64,000 bases of DNA from Haloactinopolyspora alba (GTDB lineage: Bacteria; Actinomycetota; Actinomycetes; Jiangellales; Jiangellaceae), in assembly GCF_003014555.1 (NCBI RefSeq), contig NZ_PYGE01000001.1:372001-436000 (forward strand), read 5' to 3'. Below the pieces are notes generated by a model that was given only the letters and a program-made list of their open reading frames with translations, was not told the DNA's origin and did no database searches. Position 1 is the stretch's first letter, and each line of letters starts with the position of its first letter. Position numbers and translations under genes: made by a program. Shown in pieces: positions 7,922 through 18,678 of this stretch.

Positions 7922-8213
7922 TCACCATCCAGTCCAGCTCACCAGCCGCGTCGGCCTCGGCCAGCAACCGGGTGTGGATCCTGTCGTAGGTCCCATCGCT
8001 GCTGAACCGACGGTGTCGCTTCCACACCGTCTGCCACGGCCCGAACGACGGCGGCAGGTCCCGCCACGCGATCCCAGTCCGGAACCGGTAGATGATCCCC
8101 TCCAGCACCTGCCGATGCTCGCGGAACGGGCGCCCCCGCTGCCCCTGCGACGACGGCATCAACGGCTCGATCCGCGCCCACTGATCATCGGTCAACAACG
8201 CCTCACGCGACAT
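7818..8213 (-). CDS. IS5-family transposase, N-terminal frame (orfA)
   Basis: 131 residues. The front half is the DUF4096-type N-terminal domain of IS5-family transposases (LTDDQWARIEPLMP, then YRFRTGIAWRDLP and FGPWQTVWKRH). It ends with the first catalytic Asp in SVDSTINRAHQH. After that motif the frame no longer matches transposase and the similarity continues in orfB. The frames overlap by 104 nt, and a run of five G (complement of 7858-7862) in the overlap is a candidate slip site. Confidence 0.85.
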   Translation of the reverse strand: MSREALLTDDQWARIEPLMPSSQGQRGRPFREHRQVLEGIIYRFRTGIAWRDLPPSFGPWQTVWKRHRRFSSDGTYDRIHTRLLAEADAAGELDWMVSVDSTINRAHQHSATLARDTGGTVESHESARRAG

Positions 8214-8249
8214 GCGCCCAACAATCCCGACTCACACCGCCAAGCTTTT

Positions 8250-8261
8250 GGAGACACGCCC
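8250..8261 (-). repeat. Terminal inverted repeat, right end of IS
   Basis: GGAGACACGCCC on the plus strand; the complement reads GGGCGTGTCTCC, pairing with the left end. Confidence 0.85.
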
Positions 8262-8896
8262 TAGACCCGGACGAGCCCCTCCGCCGTCCGGAACGTCACC
8301 GACATCACTCCCGGCGGACCGGAGGGAGCCACCCACTCGACGTCGACGTCGTCGAGCGGGTGGCTCTCCGGCTCGCCGAGCCAGTCGGACACGCGATGCG
8401 GGTCGCCGGCGATCTCGATGCTGACCAGCCGGACGTCGTCAGCTCCCTTGGACGGATGCTCGGCCCGATCGGACTCCCAGTGCACGAAGAACGGCAGCTG
8501 CGGGTCGTTCATCAGGCCCTTGACCCCGATCTGCTTCCACAGCAGCTCGAAACCGTCGGGCCGCTTCCGGTTCCCCTGCACGGCCGCGCGACCCAGCCGC
8601 GTCTCGACCGGCGCGAGATCGTCGACCGCCACCACCCAGCCCAGCCAGCCGCCGCCCGTCTCCGAACGCGCCCGCACCGCCTGGCCGAACGGGACGTCGT
8701 CGGCCGCCGGATGGTCGAGCACACCGACGACCTCGAGATAGTGCCCGTCCGCCAGCGGGAGCACCCGGTTGCGAGTACCGAAGCGCGGGTGAATGCCGCC
8801 GTCGACGAGCTCGGCACCGAGCCGGTCCGCCAATGCCCGCGCCGTACCGTCGAGGCCGTCCGGTCCTGCCGCGTACGAGACGTGATCGAGACGCAT
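8261..8896 (-). CDS. VOC/glyoxalase-like domain protein
   Basis: 211 residues from ATG 8896; a GTG 36 nt upstream is possible but adds an unlikely N-terminus. The opening MRLDHVSYAAG and the paired beta-alpha modules (PRFGTRNRVLPLADGHYLEVVG, then a second half from about residue 105) match the Glyoxalase_3 group of the vicinal-oxygen-chelate superfamily. The His at residue 5 and the Glu in HYLEVVG are candidate metal ligands. The function in this group is mostly unknown. The TAG stop coincides with the right end of the insertion sequence, so the product is intact but its original 3' flank is now separated by the IS. Confidence 0.8.
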   Translation of the reverse strand: MRLDHVSYAAGPDGLDGTARALADRLGAELVDGGIHPRFGTRNRVLPLADGHYLEVVGVLDHPAADDVPFGQAVRARSETGGGWLGWVVAVDDLAPVETRLGRAAVQGNRKRPDGFELLWKQIGVKGLMNDPQLPFFVHWESDRAEHPSKGADDVRLVSIEIAGDPHRVSDWLGEPESHPLDDVDVEWVAPSGPPGVMSVTFRTAEGLVRV

Positions 8897-8953
8897 CCGT
8901 GCATCGTGACAGCACTCCGGCCGGTCGGCCACCCGAGTGCTACGCGGCGCGGC

Positions 8954-9928
8954 TCAGGACAGCAGGTCGACCGTCGCGCCGACACCACGCTGTTCCGCCT
9001 GCACGTAAGCTTCCCAGGCCAGCGCAAGGTCCTGCCAGGGCAGCCCGACCGGTGCGTAGACCGTCCGCTGGTCCGCGGCCGTTCGACCCGGATGCCCGCC
9101 ACACAGCACCGTCCCGACGGTGGTGTCCAGGGTCGACGGCGCCAGCCCGGACGACGCCAGCACGCCTGCCGTCGCCGCCAGGTCCCGGTCGTCGACGACG
9201 AGCAGCGCGGACTCGAGCAGGTCCGGCCCCAACTCCTGCTTCCCCGCTTCGTCGGCCCCGAGCGAGGTGAGGTGCTGGCCTGGGACCGTGTCCGCGAGAT
9301 GCAGCAGGGGCGAACGGGACCAGGTGGCGAGCACGACGATGTCGGCGACGGCGGCGACCCGCGCGGGTGACTCGTACACGTTCCCGCCGTGCCGGGCCGC
9401 GAAGGCGTCGGCACGGGCCGGGTCACTGTCGTACACGGCGAGACCGGCGAACCGCCGCATACCGCGCAGGCCACGTAGCACCAGCTCGGCCTGCGCTCCT
9501 GCGCCGACGACCCCGAGCGTCGCCTGCCCGTCCGGATCGTCCACGCTCAGGGCGTCGGTCGCCAGCGCGGCCGCGAGCCCGGTGCGCCACGCGGTCACCG
9601 TTCCCGAGTCCAGTAGCGCGAGCAGCCGCCCGTCACTGCCGTGCAGGCAGATCACGCCGCGCAGCGCGGGCGCCGACGCGGGGAACTTCGCGTTGACCTT
9701 CACCGTGTAGGCGTCGATTCCGGGGAGCACCCCCGGCACCAGTGCGACCGCCGACCCCGCGAACGGCAGCTCGGCACTCACCTTCCGCGCCGGCACGGGC
9801 GGGGAGGCGTCGCTCCGGAAGCCGTCACGCAGCGCCGTGACACACACCTGCGGGTCCAGGACGGCCAGCAGATCGGACCGGGTCAGCACCCGCGTCGGGC
9901 CGGGCACCGTCGGGCCGGCCGCCGTCAC
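8954..9928 (-). CDS. Ornithine cyclodeaminase/mu-crystallin family protein
   Basis: 324 residues from GTG 9928, which overlaps the thiE stop by 4 nt (GTGA), so the gene is coupled to thiE. Family marks are [11 protein letters not shown] near residue 45, [28 protein letters not shown], and the Rossmann motif [16 protein letters not shown]. These NAD(P)-dependent enzymes include ornithine cyclodeaminase, alanine dehydrogenase, and reductases of pyrroline or piperideine carboxylate. Which applies is not clear. Coupling with thiE near thiO, a glycine oxidase acting on imines, suggests imino-acid chemistry, but that is speculation. Confidence 0.85.
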   Translation of the reverse strand: MTAAGPTVPGPTRVLTRSDLLAVLDPQVCVTALRDGFRSDASPPVPARKVSAELPFAGSAVALVPGVLPGIDAYTVKVNAKFPASAPALRGVICLHGSDGRLLALLDSGTVTAWRTGLAAALATDALSVDDPDGQATLGVVGAGAQAELVLRGLRGMRRFAGLAVYDSDPARADAFAARHGGNVYESPARVAAVADIVVLATWSRSPLLHLADTVPGQHLTSLGADEAGKQELGPDLLESALLVVDDRDLAATAGVLASSGLAPSTLDTTVGTVLCGGHPGRTAADQRTVYAPVGLPWQDLALAWEAYVQAEQRGVGATVDLLS

Positions 9929-10593
9929 CCTCGCCCTGCCGCCCGCAGCCGCTGCGCGAGGCGGCGAGCTGCCGACTCCGGGTCCGCCGCCTCGGTGATG
10001 GCGCGGACGACGACGGCCCGGCGTGCGCCCGCGTCGATCACCGCGTCCACGGTCGTCTCGTCGACTCCGCCGATGGCGAACCACGGCGTCGCCGGAGACG
10101 TGCGCGCCACCGTCTCGACAGTGTCGAGGCCGACGGCCGGTCGTCCCTGTTTGGTCGGCGTCGGCCAGACCGGGCCGACACAGAAGTAGTCGATCTCGTT
10201 GTCTGCCTCGGCCGCGGCGGCCTGTTCGGGCGAGTGTGTGGACCGCCCAAGCATCACGTCGTCGCCGAGTAGCTGTCGCGACGCCGGTACCGGCAGGTCC
10301 GTCTGACCGGTGTGGAACACGTCCGCGGCCGCGAGCAGCGCGAGGTCCGCCCGGTCGTTGACCGCCACGAGTGCGTCGTGCTCGGCCGCGACGCCGCGGA
10401 CGATCTCGTGTGCCGCCAGCTCGTCCGCGGCGTCGAGTGTCTTGTCGCGCAGCTGGACGATGTCGACGCCGCCGGCCAGCGCCGCGTGCAGGAACGACTC
10501 GAGGTCCGCACGGTCACGCCGGGCATCGGTGCACAGGTACAGGCGGGCCTCGGCCAGGCGCCTGCGCCGGGACTCACCGGACATCACGCTCAT
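9925..10593 (-). CDS. thiE: Thiamine-phosphate synthase
   Basis: 222-residue TIM-barrel protein. Visible motifs are [12 protein letters not shown] (substrate loop), [46 protein letters not shown] and [13 protein letters not shown], all characteristic of ThiE. It joins hydroxymethylpyrimidine pyrophosphate with the thiazole phosphate carboxylate made through ThiG. It is transcribed away from the riboswitch-controlled thiO-thiS-thiG genes and no second riboswitch is seen on its side, so the two arms of the pathway may be regulated differently. Confidence 0.93.
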   Translation of the reverse strand: MSVMSGESRRRRLAEARLYLCTDARRDRADLESFLHAALAGGVDIVQLRDKTLDAADELAAHEIVRGVAAEHDALVAVNDRADLALLAAADVFHTGQTDLPVPASRQLLGDDVMLGRSTHSPEQAAAAEADNEIDYFCVGPVWPTPTKQGRPAVGLDTVETVARTSPATPWFAIGGVDETTVDAVIDAGARRAVVVRAITEAADPESAARRLAQRLRAAGRG

Positions 10594-10671
10594 GCCGCCG
10601 AGTCTCGCACGCGGCCCGTCGAGGCGGGCGCCATCCGGCCCCGCCCGGCTCGCGCGCTACCGTTGGGAGTG

Positions 10672-10757
10672 CACGGGAGCCCGCGGCCGGCGGGCTGAGA
10701 GGGCCGAGCGCGGCCGACCGTCAACGACCTGATCTGGGTGATGCCAGCGAAGGGAGC
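10672..10757 (+). ncRNA. TPP riboswitch upstream of thiO
   Basis: The leader has the conserved thi-box parts in order: GGGAGCCC near 10675, GGGCTGAGAGGG at about 10692, and CCTGATCTGGGTGATGCCAGCGAAGGGAGC ending at 10757. A TACCGT -10-like box at 10658-10663 would start transcription just before it. The GAAGGGAG ribosome-binding stretch for thiO is part of the 3' aptamer strand, so TPP binding would hide it directly and repress translation. Confidence 0.93.
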
Positions 10758-10760
10758 ACG

Positions 10761-11927
10761 ATGATGCCGGGCCAGTCGGTCGACGTGGCCGTCGTCGGCT
10801 GCGGTGTGATCGCAGCGGCCGTCGCCTGGCGGCTCGCCCGGGACGGCGCGAGCGTCCGGTGCCTCGACCCGTCCCCGGGTGACGGCGCGACGCACGCCGC
10901 CGCCGGCATGCTGGGCGCGGTCGCCGAGGCGGACTTCGGCGAACACGACCTCACCGCGATGAACGTCGAGTCGGCGCGGCGGTGGCCCGCGTTCGCGGCC
11001 GAGCTGGAGGCCGCCTCCGGACGGTCCACGGGTATCCGCAGCGACGGGACCCTGACGCTCGCCTACGACTCCGGCGACCGCCAGCAACTGCAGCGGCTGC
11101 TGCAGCTGCGCCGCCGGTGGGGCCTGGACGTCACCGAGATCACCGTCGACGAGGCGCGCCGCACCGAACCGCTGCTCGGCCCACGGCTCGCCGGCGCGCT
11201 CTGGGCTCCGGGGGACCATCAGGTCGACGCCCGGCGCGTCCACGACGCGCTGCTGCGGGTGCTCGACGCGAACGGCGTCAGTGTGCTCCGCCGGCGCGTC
11301 GCCCGCCTGGACCGCGCACCCGGCGGCTCGGTCACCGGCGTGATCGACGACGCGGGCGAGCGCCACGTCGCGGGGTCCGTCGTGCTCGCGGCCGGGTGTG
11401 GCAGCCGTGCCCTGACCCGCGACCTCCCGGAGTTGGACGTGCCGGTCCGCCCGGTGAAGGGACAGGTGCTACGACTGGACGCGGACGCGGACCCGACGGT
11501 GTCGCTCGAGCACGTCGTGCGGGGCTACGTCCAGGCCCGCCCGGTCTACCTCGTCCCCCGGTCCGGCGAGATCGTCGTCGGCGCGACCAGCGAGGAGCAG
11601 CCGGACGACGGACTGGTGACCGCCGGCGGCGTGTTCGCCGTGCTGCGCGACGCGCGCGCTCTCGTCCCCGGCATCGACGAGCTCCCGGTCCGGGACCTGA
11701 CCGCGCGCGCCCGGCCCGCGACGCCGGACAACCTGCCCATGATCGGCCCTTCCGGCGTCGACGGCCTCGTCCTGGCCACCGGGCACTATCGCAACGGCAT
11801 CCTGCTCACGCCGCTCACCGCCGCGGCGATCGCCGCGCACCTCGACGGCTCCGGGGTCCCGCCGGTGCTGGCGCCCGCGGACCCGAGCCGATTCGCCCCG
11901 GTGACACCCGCACCTTCCGGAGGATGA
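10761..11927 (+). CDS. thiO: Glycine oxidase ThiO
   Basis: About 388 residues. N-terminal FAD-binding segment VDVAVVGCGVIAAAVAWRLARDGASVRCLD, then THAAAGMLGAVAEA (typical of ThiO/DadA-like oxidases). C-terminal RPATPDNLPMIGPSGVDGLVLATGHYRNGILLTPLTA is diagnostic of ThiO. It oxidises glycine to iminoglycine for thiazole formation by ThiG. Two adjacent ATGs exist at 10761 and 10764; the second has the better spacing from GGGAG. It is the first gene of the thiO-thiS-thiG operon under the TPP riboswitch. Confidence 0.93.
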   Translation: MMPGQSVDVAVVGCGVIAAAVAWRLARDGASVRCLDPSPGDGATHAAAGMLGAVAEADFGEHDLTAMNVESARRWPAFAAELEAASGRSTGIRSDGTLTLAYDSGDRQQLQRLLQLRRRWGLDVTEITVDEARRTEPLLGPRLAGALWAPGDHQVDARRVHDALLRVLDANGVSVLRRRVARLDRAPGGSVTGVIDDAGERHVAGSVVLAAGCGSRALTRDLPELDVPVRPVKGQVLRLDADADPTVSLEHVVRGYVQARPVYLVPRSGEIVVGATSEEQPDDGLVTAGGVFAVLRDARALVPGIDELPVRDLTARARPATPDNLPMIGPSGVDGLVLATGHYRNGILLTPLTAAAIAAHLDGSGVPPVLAPADPSRFAPVTPAPSGG

Positions 11928-11929
11928 TC

Positions 11930-12956
<1,027 letters not shown>

Positions 12957-13032
12957 ACGGCGCGGCACGTCGCCGCGTGTCCCGGCCTGCGGACCTGCCC
13001 GGCCTTCGCTATCCTCGAGACGAGGTGGTTCT

Positions 13033-13542
13033 ATGGCCGGCACCGTGGTTCCGCTGCAACGGGCGCAACCTCCGCAGCAGGCACGCGAGAAGAAGGCGCT
13101 CGTGACGCGCCTGGACTTCCTCCGCGAGACCGCTGTCAACAAGGTCGCCGAGCTCGACTCGGCTCAGGCCGTCCGGACCTCCGTACCGCCCAGTACGCTC
13201 ACGCCGGCCGGAGTGGTCCGGCACCTGATGGGCATCGAACGTCGGTGGTTCGCCATCGACTTCGCGGCGTCGGATGTCCCCGCGCCGTGGACCGACGACG
13301 GAGCGGGCGGCTTCGCGCTCGAACCGGGCGAGACGGTGGTCGGGGTCGTCCGGTCCTACCTCGCCGAATGCGCGCGCTCGAACGAGATCATCGCGACCCA
13401 TGATCTGGACGACGTCGCACAGGGCGAGGGCCTGGACTTCGACCTGCGCTACGCCGTCATCCATCTGATCGAGGAGACGGCACGGCACTGTGGTCACCTG
13501 GACCTGCTTCGTGAGGCCATAGACGGCCGCGTCGGCCAGTGA
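13033..13542 (+). CDS. DinB/DUF664 family protein
   Basis: 169 residues. The four-helix DinB-like fold is suggested by TPAGVVRHLMGIERRWF, and by AVIHLIEETARHCGHLDLLREAIDG near the C-terminus. The His residues at HLMG, HLIEE and HCGH form the usual metal site. In actinobacteria this group includes putative mycothiol-dependent transferases. It stands alone and converges on the aldehyde dehydrogenase gene with only 5 bp between the stops. Confidence 0.8.
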   Translation: MAGTVVPLQRAQPPQQAREKKALVTRLDFLRETAVNKVAELDSAQAVRTSVPPSTLTPAGVVRHLMGIERRWFAIDFAASDVPAPWTDDGAGGFALEPGETVVGVVRSYLAECARSNEIIATHDLDDVAQGEGLDFDLRYAVIHLIEETARHCGHLDLLREAIDGRVGQ

Positions 13543-13547
13543 CCGCC

Positions 13548-15014
13548 TCAGGTCATGTTGACCGCGACGTACTTCGTCTCGAGGTACTCCTCGATGCCCT
13601 CCTCGCCGCCCTCACGTCCGAACCCACTCGACTTGACCCCGCCGAACGGCGCCGCCGGGTTGGACACGAGACCGGAGTTCAAGCCGACCATGCCCACCTC
13701 GAGCCGTTCGCAGACACGCAGCGCACGCTGCAGGTCCCGGGTGTAGACGTAGCCCACCAGGCCGTACTCGGTGTCGTTGGCCTGTGCCAGCGCCTCGTCC
13801 TCGGTGCCGAACGTCGTCACCGGCGCCACCGGGCCGAAGACCTCTTCGGACATGATGCGCGCACCGAGCGGGACGCCACCGAGAACGGTGGGCAGATAGA
13901 AGTGCCCGGCCTCGCCCCAGCGGTCGGCGCCGGTGACCACCCGGGCGCCGGCATCGACCGCGTCAGCCACCAGGGATTCCACGGTCTCGCGCTGCGCAGC
14001 GCTGACCAACGGGCCGACGTCGACGTCGGGCTCGGTGCCGCGGCCCAGGGTCAACGCGGACATCCGCTCCGCGAGCCGGCTGGTGAACTCGTCCGCGACG
14101 GACTCGTGGACGTGGAACCGGTTGGCCGCCGTGCACGCCTCGCCGATGTTGCGCATCTTCGCCAGCATCGCCCCGTCGACGGCGGCGTCGAGATCGGCGT
14201 CGTCGAACACGAGGAACGGGGCGTTGCCGCCGAGCTCCATGGACACGCGCAGCACCTGCGGTGCTGACTGTTCGACCAGGCTCCGGCCCACGTGCGTCGA
14301 GCCGGTGAACGACAGCTTGCGCAGCCGCGGGTCACGCAGCAACGGGCCGACGAGCTCGGAACTGGACGTGGTCGGCACGACGTTCAGCACACCGTCCGGC
14401 AGGCCGGCGGCACGCAGGACAGACCCGAGGGCGAGCATCGACAGCGGTGTCAGCCCGGCGGGCTTGACCACCATGGTGCACCCCGCCGCGACCGCCGGGC
14501 CGATCTTCCGGGTTCCCATGGCCAGCGGGAAGTTCCAGGGGGTGATGAACAACGACGGGCCCACCGGCTGTTTCATCGTCAACAGCCGGCTGCCGCCGGC
14601 GGGAGCGGTCGAGTACCGTCCGGAGACGCGGACGGCCTCTTCGGCGAACCAGCGGAAGAACTCCGCGCCGTAGCGGATCTCCGCCCGGGACTCGTCCAGC
14701 GACTTGCCCATCTCGAGCGTCATCAGCAGCGCCAGCTCGTCGACCCGCTCGGTGATCAGCTCGTAGGCCGCGCGGAGCACCTCGCCACGGGTCCGCGGTG
14801 GTGTGTCCGCCCACGACCGCTGCGCGGCGTCGGCCGCGGCGAGCGCGTCGGCGCCGTCATCGGGTGTCGCGTCGGCCACCGTGGCGATGGTCTCGCCGGT
14901 CGCCGGATCGAGCACGTCGAACCGCCGACGAGACGCACTCTCGCGCCACTGCCCACCTACGAGGAGATCCGTCGGGGTCGCATCCAGGAGCGCTCGCTCG
15001 GTGTCGGTCGTCAT
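13548..15014 (-). CDS. NAD(P)-dependent aldehyde dehydrogenase, succinate-semialdehyde type
   Basis: 488 residues from ATG 15014. Motifs: TPWNFPLAMGTRKIGPAVAAG, KPAGLTPLSM (NAD-binding Lys), FTGSTHVGRSL, MELGGNAPFLVFDDADLD (general base Glu) and NIGEACTAANRF (catalytic Cys). The C-terminal GLNSGLVSNPAAPFGGVKSSGFGREGG fits the GabD branch that oxidises succinate semialdehyde. An upstream in-frame extension to 15062 would cover the intergenic region and was not used. No GABA transaminase is near, so the gabD symbol is not assigned. Confidence 0.88.
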   Translation of the reverse strand: MTTDTERALLDATPTDLLVGGQWRESASRRRFDVLDPATGETIATVADATPDDGADALAAADAAQRSWADTPPRTRGEVLRAAYELITERVDELALLMTLEMGKSLDESRAEIRYGAEFFRWFAEEAVRVSGRYSTAPAGGSRLLTMKQPVGPSLFITPWNFPLAMGTRKIGPAVAAGCTMVVKPAGLTPLSMLALGSVLRAAGLPDGVLNVVPTTSSSELVGPLLRDPRLRKLSFTGSTHVGRSLVEQSAPQVLRVSMELGGNAPFLVFDDADLDAAVDGAMLAKMRNIGEACTAANRFHVHESVADEFTSRLAERMSALTLGRGTEPDVDVGPLVSAAQRETVESLVADAVDAGARVVTGADRWGEAGHFYLPTVLGGVPLGARIMSEEVFGPVAPVTTFGTEDEALAQANDTEYGLVGYVYTRDLQRALRVCERLEVGMVGLNSGLVSNPAAPFGGVKSSGFGREGGEEGIEEYLETKYVAVNMT

Positions 15015-15046
15015 GTGATCATTACTACCCCGCCTCGGCCGCCGGG

Positions 15047-16153
15047 TCACCCCGAACCCCACTGCTGACGCAGATGGGCCAGCGCCCGCCGCTCGATCTG
15101 GCGGACCCGTTCGCGCGTGATGCCGTAGACCGACCCGATCTCGGCCAGCGTCCGCGGCGCGGTGCCGTCCAGCCCGAACCGCCGCACGAGCACGTCGGCG
15201 CTGCGCGGACCGAGGGCCGCGGCCACCTGCCGCAGCGAGGCCGCGACGTCGATCTCGGCGTCGACGCCGGCGCTGAAGTCGGGGACCGCGCGGACCCCGT
15301 GCTCGGGACGGAACTCACCCGACCCCGCGGCCGCGGGGTCGACCCGCCGGGCCGCCACCGGCTGGACTCGGCCACGGGCCAGCGCCCGCCGTACGGTGCG
15401 CTCGTCCAGGCCCAGGTCGGCGGCCAGGGAGGAGTCCGTCCAGGCGGCGCCCCGCCGCCGGAGTTCGGCCACCCGCCCCTCGACCCGGCTGATGACGGCG
15501 GTCATGTACGCGGGCACCCGGATGGCCCGGGACTGGTCGGTCAGCGCCCGCACCACGGCCTGCCGGATCCACCAGGTGGCGTAGGTGGAGAACCGGGTGC
15601 CGCGGGTGTGGTCGAACCGCTCGACAGCGCGGATCAGGCCGACGTTGCCCTCCTGGATCAGGTCCAGGAGATCGAGCCCGCGGCCCTGGTACCGCTTCGC
15701 CACGGAGACCACGAGCCGCAGGTTCGACGTCACGAGCCGGTCCCGCGCCCGTCGGCCGTCCTCGGCGACGGCGGCCAGCTCGCGCTGACGGTGCGGCCCC
15801 ACGACACCGGGAGCCGCCGCGAGGTACTCGGCGAACATGCCGGCCTCGATCCGCTTGGCCAGGTCGACCTCGTCGGCGGCGTCGAGCAGCGGATGCCGGC
15901 GCACCTGGCGCAGATAGTCCGCGGCCGCATCGCCGGAGACGATCCACTCCGTGCCGGCGCCGTCGGCGTCGCGGCTCGCCCGCGGGGCACAGCGCTCGCT
16001 TTCGGGACGGCCGCGGACGGGGTACGGCCACCGGAACCGGTGCCGGACGTAGGACCCGCCGCGTCGTCTCGCCCTGGCGTGCAGGCCGGTGCCGCCACGA
16101 GCGAGCTGCGGCCGGTCGCGGCGCGAAGCGCGATGCTCGAACATACGTGTCAT
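15047..16153 (-). CDS. Sigma-70 family RNA polymerase sigma factor, group 2
   Basis: 368 residues from ATG 16153, which has GGGGAG 5 nt upstream. About 75 N-terminal residues are Arg-rich and unconserved. Region 1.2 begins near DYLRQVRRHPLLDAADEVDLAKRIEAG. Region 2 is LVTSNLRLVVSVAKRYQGRGLDLLDLIQEGNVGLIRAVERFD with FSTYATWWIRQAVVRAL (2.3/2.4). Region 4 ends in TLAEIGSVYGITRERVRQIERRALAHLRQ. This is a principal-like, non-essential type sigma factor related to HrdA/HrdD. It was probably acquired into, or retained as, a stress or developmental regulon; no anti-sigma gene is adjacent. A CATAAT -10-like box lies about 40 bp upstream. Confidence 0.93.
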   Translation of the reverse strand: MTRMFEHRASRRDRPQLARGGTGLHARARRRGGSYVRHRFRWPYPVRGRPESERCAPRASRDADGAGTEWIVSGDAAADYLRQVRRHPLLDAADEVDLAKRIEAGMFAEYLAAAPGVVGPHRQRELAAVAEDGRRARDRLVTSNLRLVVSVAKRYQGRGLDLLDLIQEGNVGLIRAVERFDHTRGTRFSTYATWWIRQAVVRALTDQSRAIRVPAYMTAVISRVEGRVAELRRRGAAWTDSSLAADLGLDERTVRRALARGRVQPVAARRVDPAAAGSGEFRPEHGVRAVPDFSAGVDAEIDVAASLRQVAAALGPRSADVLVRRFGLDGTAPRTLAEIGSVYGITRERVRQIERRALAHLRQQWGSG

Positions 16154-16275
16154 GAACACTCCCCACGTCCGGTGATGTGCTCATTATGACGAGCCGCACC
16201 GACAATCTCTCCTCGGCGGTCCGGCGCGGCCCCAGCTGGCCCGCACAGCTCACGAAGGACGGAACCCGGCGTTCC

Positions 16276-17007
16276 TCACGTCCTGGCGAGCCGGCGAGTG
16301 GCGAGCGTGCCCATGACCGCCGCCAACGCGCCCATCGCCACCAGCGCGGCGACGTTCCACCCGTCTCCGTGCCAGGGGTCGCTGACGGCCGACACCAGCG
16401 AACCCATCGGGGTGAGGTCGGCGAGCGTGTTGACCGTGTCCGGCAGCAGGTACGGAGGCGGCCCGCCGCCGGCGACGAAGAACAGCCCGAAGAACAGGAG
16501 CAGGCCAGTCCCCTGGGCGGCACGTGCGGTGGGCAGGACCACGCCGAGGAACACGCCGATGCCCGCGAAGGCGAGCACGCCCACGACGAGCCCGACGGCG
16601 ACGCCCGCCGCCGACGACGGCGCGGTCAGGTCGAAGGCCGTGAAGCCGATCGTGAGCATGACGCCGACACCGACGGCCGCGAGCACCGCCACCATCACCA
16701 CCTGCGCGGCGACCATCGTCCACGCGGACACGCTCGCGGCCCGGAAGCGGCGCAGCACACCGCGCTCGCGATACGCAGCCAGGTGTGTGGGCACGCCGAG
16801 GAAGCCCATCACGGCGATCGCCGCGGAAGCGTAGACCGGGACGTAGAAGTCGGTGCCGCGCAGCCCGCCCATCTCCGGGTCGGGCTCGTTGCCGAACGAC
16901 CCCGCGAGCAGCACCATCAGCAGGGTCGGGAACGCGAGGCCGACGAGCATCGTCAGCGGCTCGCGGGACAGAAGCTTGATCTCGGTCCAGATGACGTGCG
17001 CGGTCAT
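16276..17007 (-). CDS. ABC-2 type permease of a two-component-linked exporter
   Basis: 243 residues from ATG 17007. About six membrane segments: 21-42, 55-77, 98-124, 133-158, 165-185 and 219-239. The conserved loop ERGVLRRFRAASVSAW is typical of drug/antibiotic exporters of the DrrB/YadH type. It is the last gene of the histidine kinase - response regulator - ATPase - permease unit. Confidence 0.88.
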   Translation of the reverse strand: MTAHVIWTEIKLLSREPLTMLVGLAFPTLLMVLLAGSFGNEPDPEMGGLRGTDFYVPVYASAAIAVMGFLGVPTHLAAYRERGVLRRFRAASVSAWTMVAAQVVMVAVLAAVGVGVMLTIGFTAFDLTAPSSAAGVAVGLVVGVLAFAGIGVFLGVVLPTARAAQGTGLLLFFGLFFVAGGGPPPYLLPDTVNTLADLTPMGSLVSAVSDPWHGDGWNVAALVAMGALAAVMGTLATRRLART

Positions 17008-17030
17008 GTCGGCCCTCCGTCGGTTCGGTC

Positions 17031-17939
<909 letters not shown>

Positions 17940-17997
17940 GCCCGGCACGCTAGGGACCCGCCGCGGACGCGGTCGTCGGCCGAACGATGCGTCCGCA

Positions 17998-18678
17998 CTA
18001 CTCCGAAGGTGGTATCTCCGCCGCGCCCGGCCGGACCAGCCCGGTCTCGTAGGCCAGGACAGCCGCCTGGACCCGGCTTTCCACGCCGAGCTTCGTCAGC
18101 ACCCGGGACACGTGGGTCTTGCAGGTCAGCTCGGAGATGACCAGCCGGCCGGCGATCTCGCGGTTCGAGCAGCCGCGCGCGAGCAGCTCCAGCACCTCAC
18201 GTTCGCGACCGGTCAGCTCGGCGAGCCCGGCCGGTTCACGGGTGTCGCGGCGCATCCGCGTCGCGACGAGGTGATCGACCAGGCGGCGCGTCGTCGTCGG
18301 GGAGATCACCGCGCCGCCGCGCACGGCGGCTCTGACGGCATCGAGCAACTGCGTCGGCGGCGTGTCCTTAACCAGGAACCCGACCGCACCGGCTTCGAGC
18401 GCGTCGAAGACGTTCTCGTCGGTGTCGAAGGTCGTCAGGATCAGCACCCTGGGCGGCTCGAGCTCGGCGAGGATGCGGCGGGTCGCCTCGATACCGTCGA
18501 GCCGCGGCATCCGGATGTCCATGAGCACGACGTCCACGCGGTGCCGGAGCGCGGCGTCCACGGCCTCGGCGCCGTCGTCCGCCTCGACGACCACGTCGAT
18601 GCCGGGGTCGTCGTCCAGCAGCGCGACGAACCCCGCCCGGACGAGCTCCTGGTCGTCGACGACCATGACCCGGATCAC
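17998..18678 (-). CDS. NarL/LuxR-family response regulator
   Basis: 226 residues. The receiver domain has the acidic pair VVDDQE, phosphorylation site Asp54 in LMDIRMP, and FLVKD with the switch Lys. The C-terminal GerE helix-turn-helix is LTGREREVLELLARGCSNREIAGRLVISELTCKTHVSRVLTKLGV. It overlaps the histidine kinase gene by 4 nt, so the two form a cognate pair, and the likely targets are the exporter genes just downstream. Confidence 0.94.
   Translation of the reverse strand: MIRVMVVDDQELVRAGFVALLDDDPGIDVVVEADDGAEAVDAALRHRVDVVLMDIRMPRLDGIEATRRILAELEPPRVLILTTFDTDENVFDALEAGAVGFLVKDTPPTQLLDAVRAAVRGGAVISPTTTRRLVDHLVATRMRRDTREPAGLAELTGREREVLELLARGCSNREIAGRLVISELTCKTHVSRVLTKLGVESRVQAAVLAYETGLVRPGAAEIPPSE

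Larger units (their letters stand above)
7319..8261 (-). mobile_element. IS5-family (IS427-like) insertion sequence, 943 bp
   Basis: The ends are near-perfect 12-bp inverted repeats: GGCCGTGTCTCC at 7319-7330 and, read inward from the right end, GGGCGTGTCTCC (complement of 8250-8261). Both sides are flanked by TA (7317-7318 and 8262-8263), consistent with the 2-bp TA target duplication of this group. Inside are two overlapping transposase frames on the minus strand. The right boundary falls on the stop codon of the glyoxalase-fold gene, whose TAG is preserved because the duplication restores TA and the element supplies G. Confidence 0.88.

Noticed and set aside
13548-15014. Assignment of this aldehyde dehydrogenase to the sugar island
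   Set aside because: It is far from the island, is next to a sigma factor and a DinB-like gene, and lacks the shared operator, so it is treated as a separate housekeeping-type gene.
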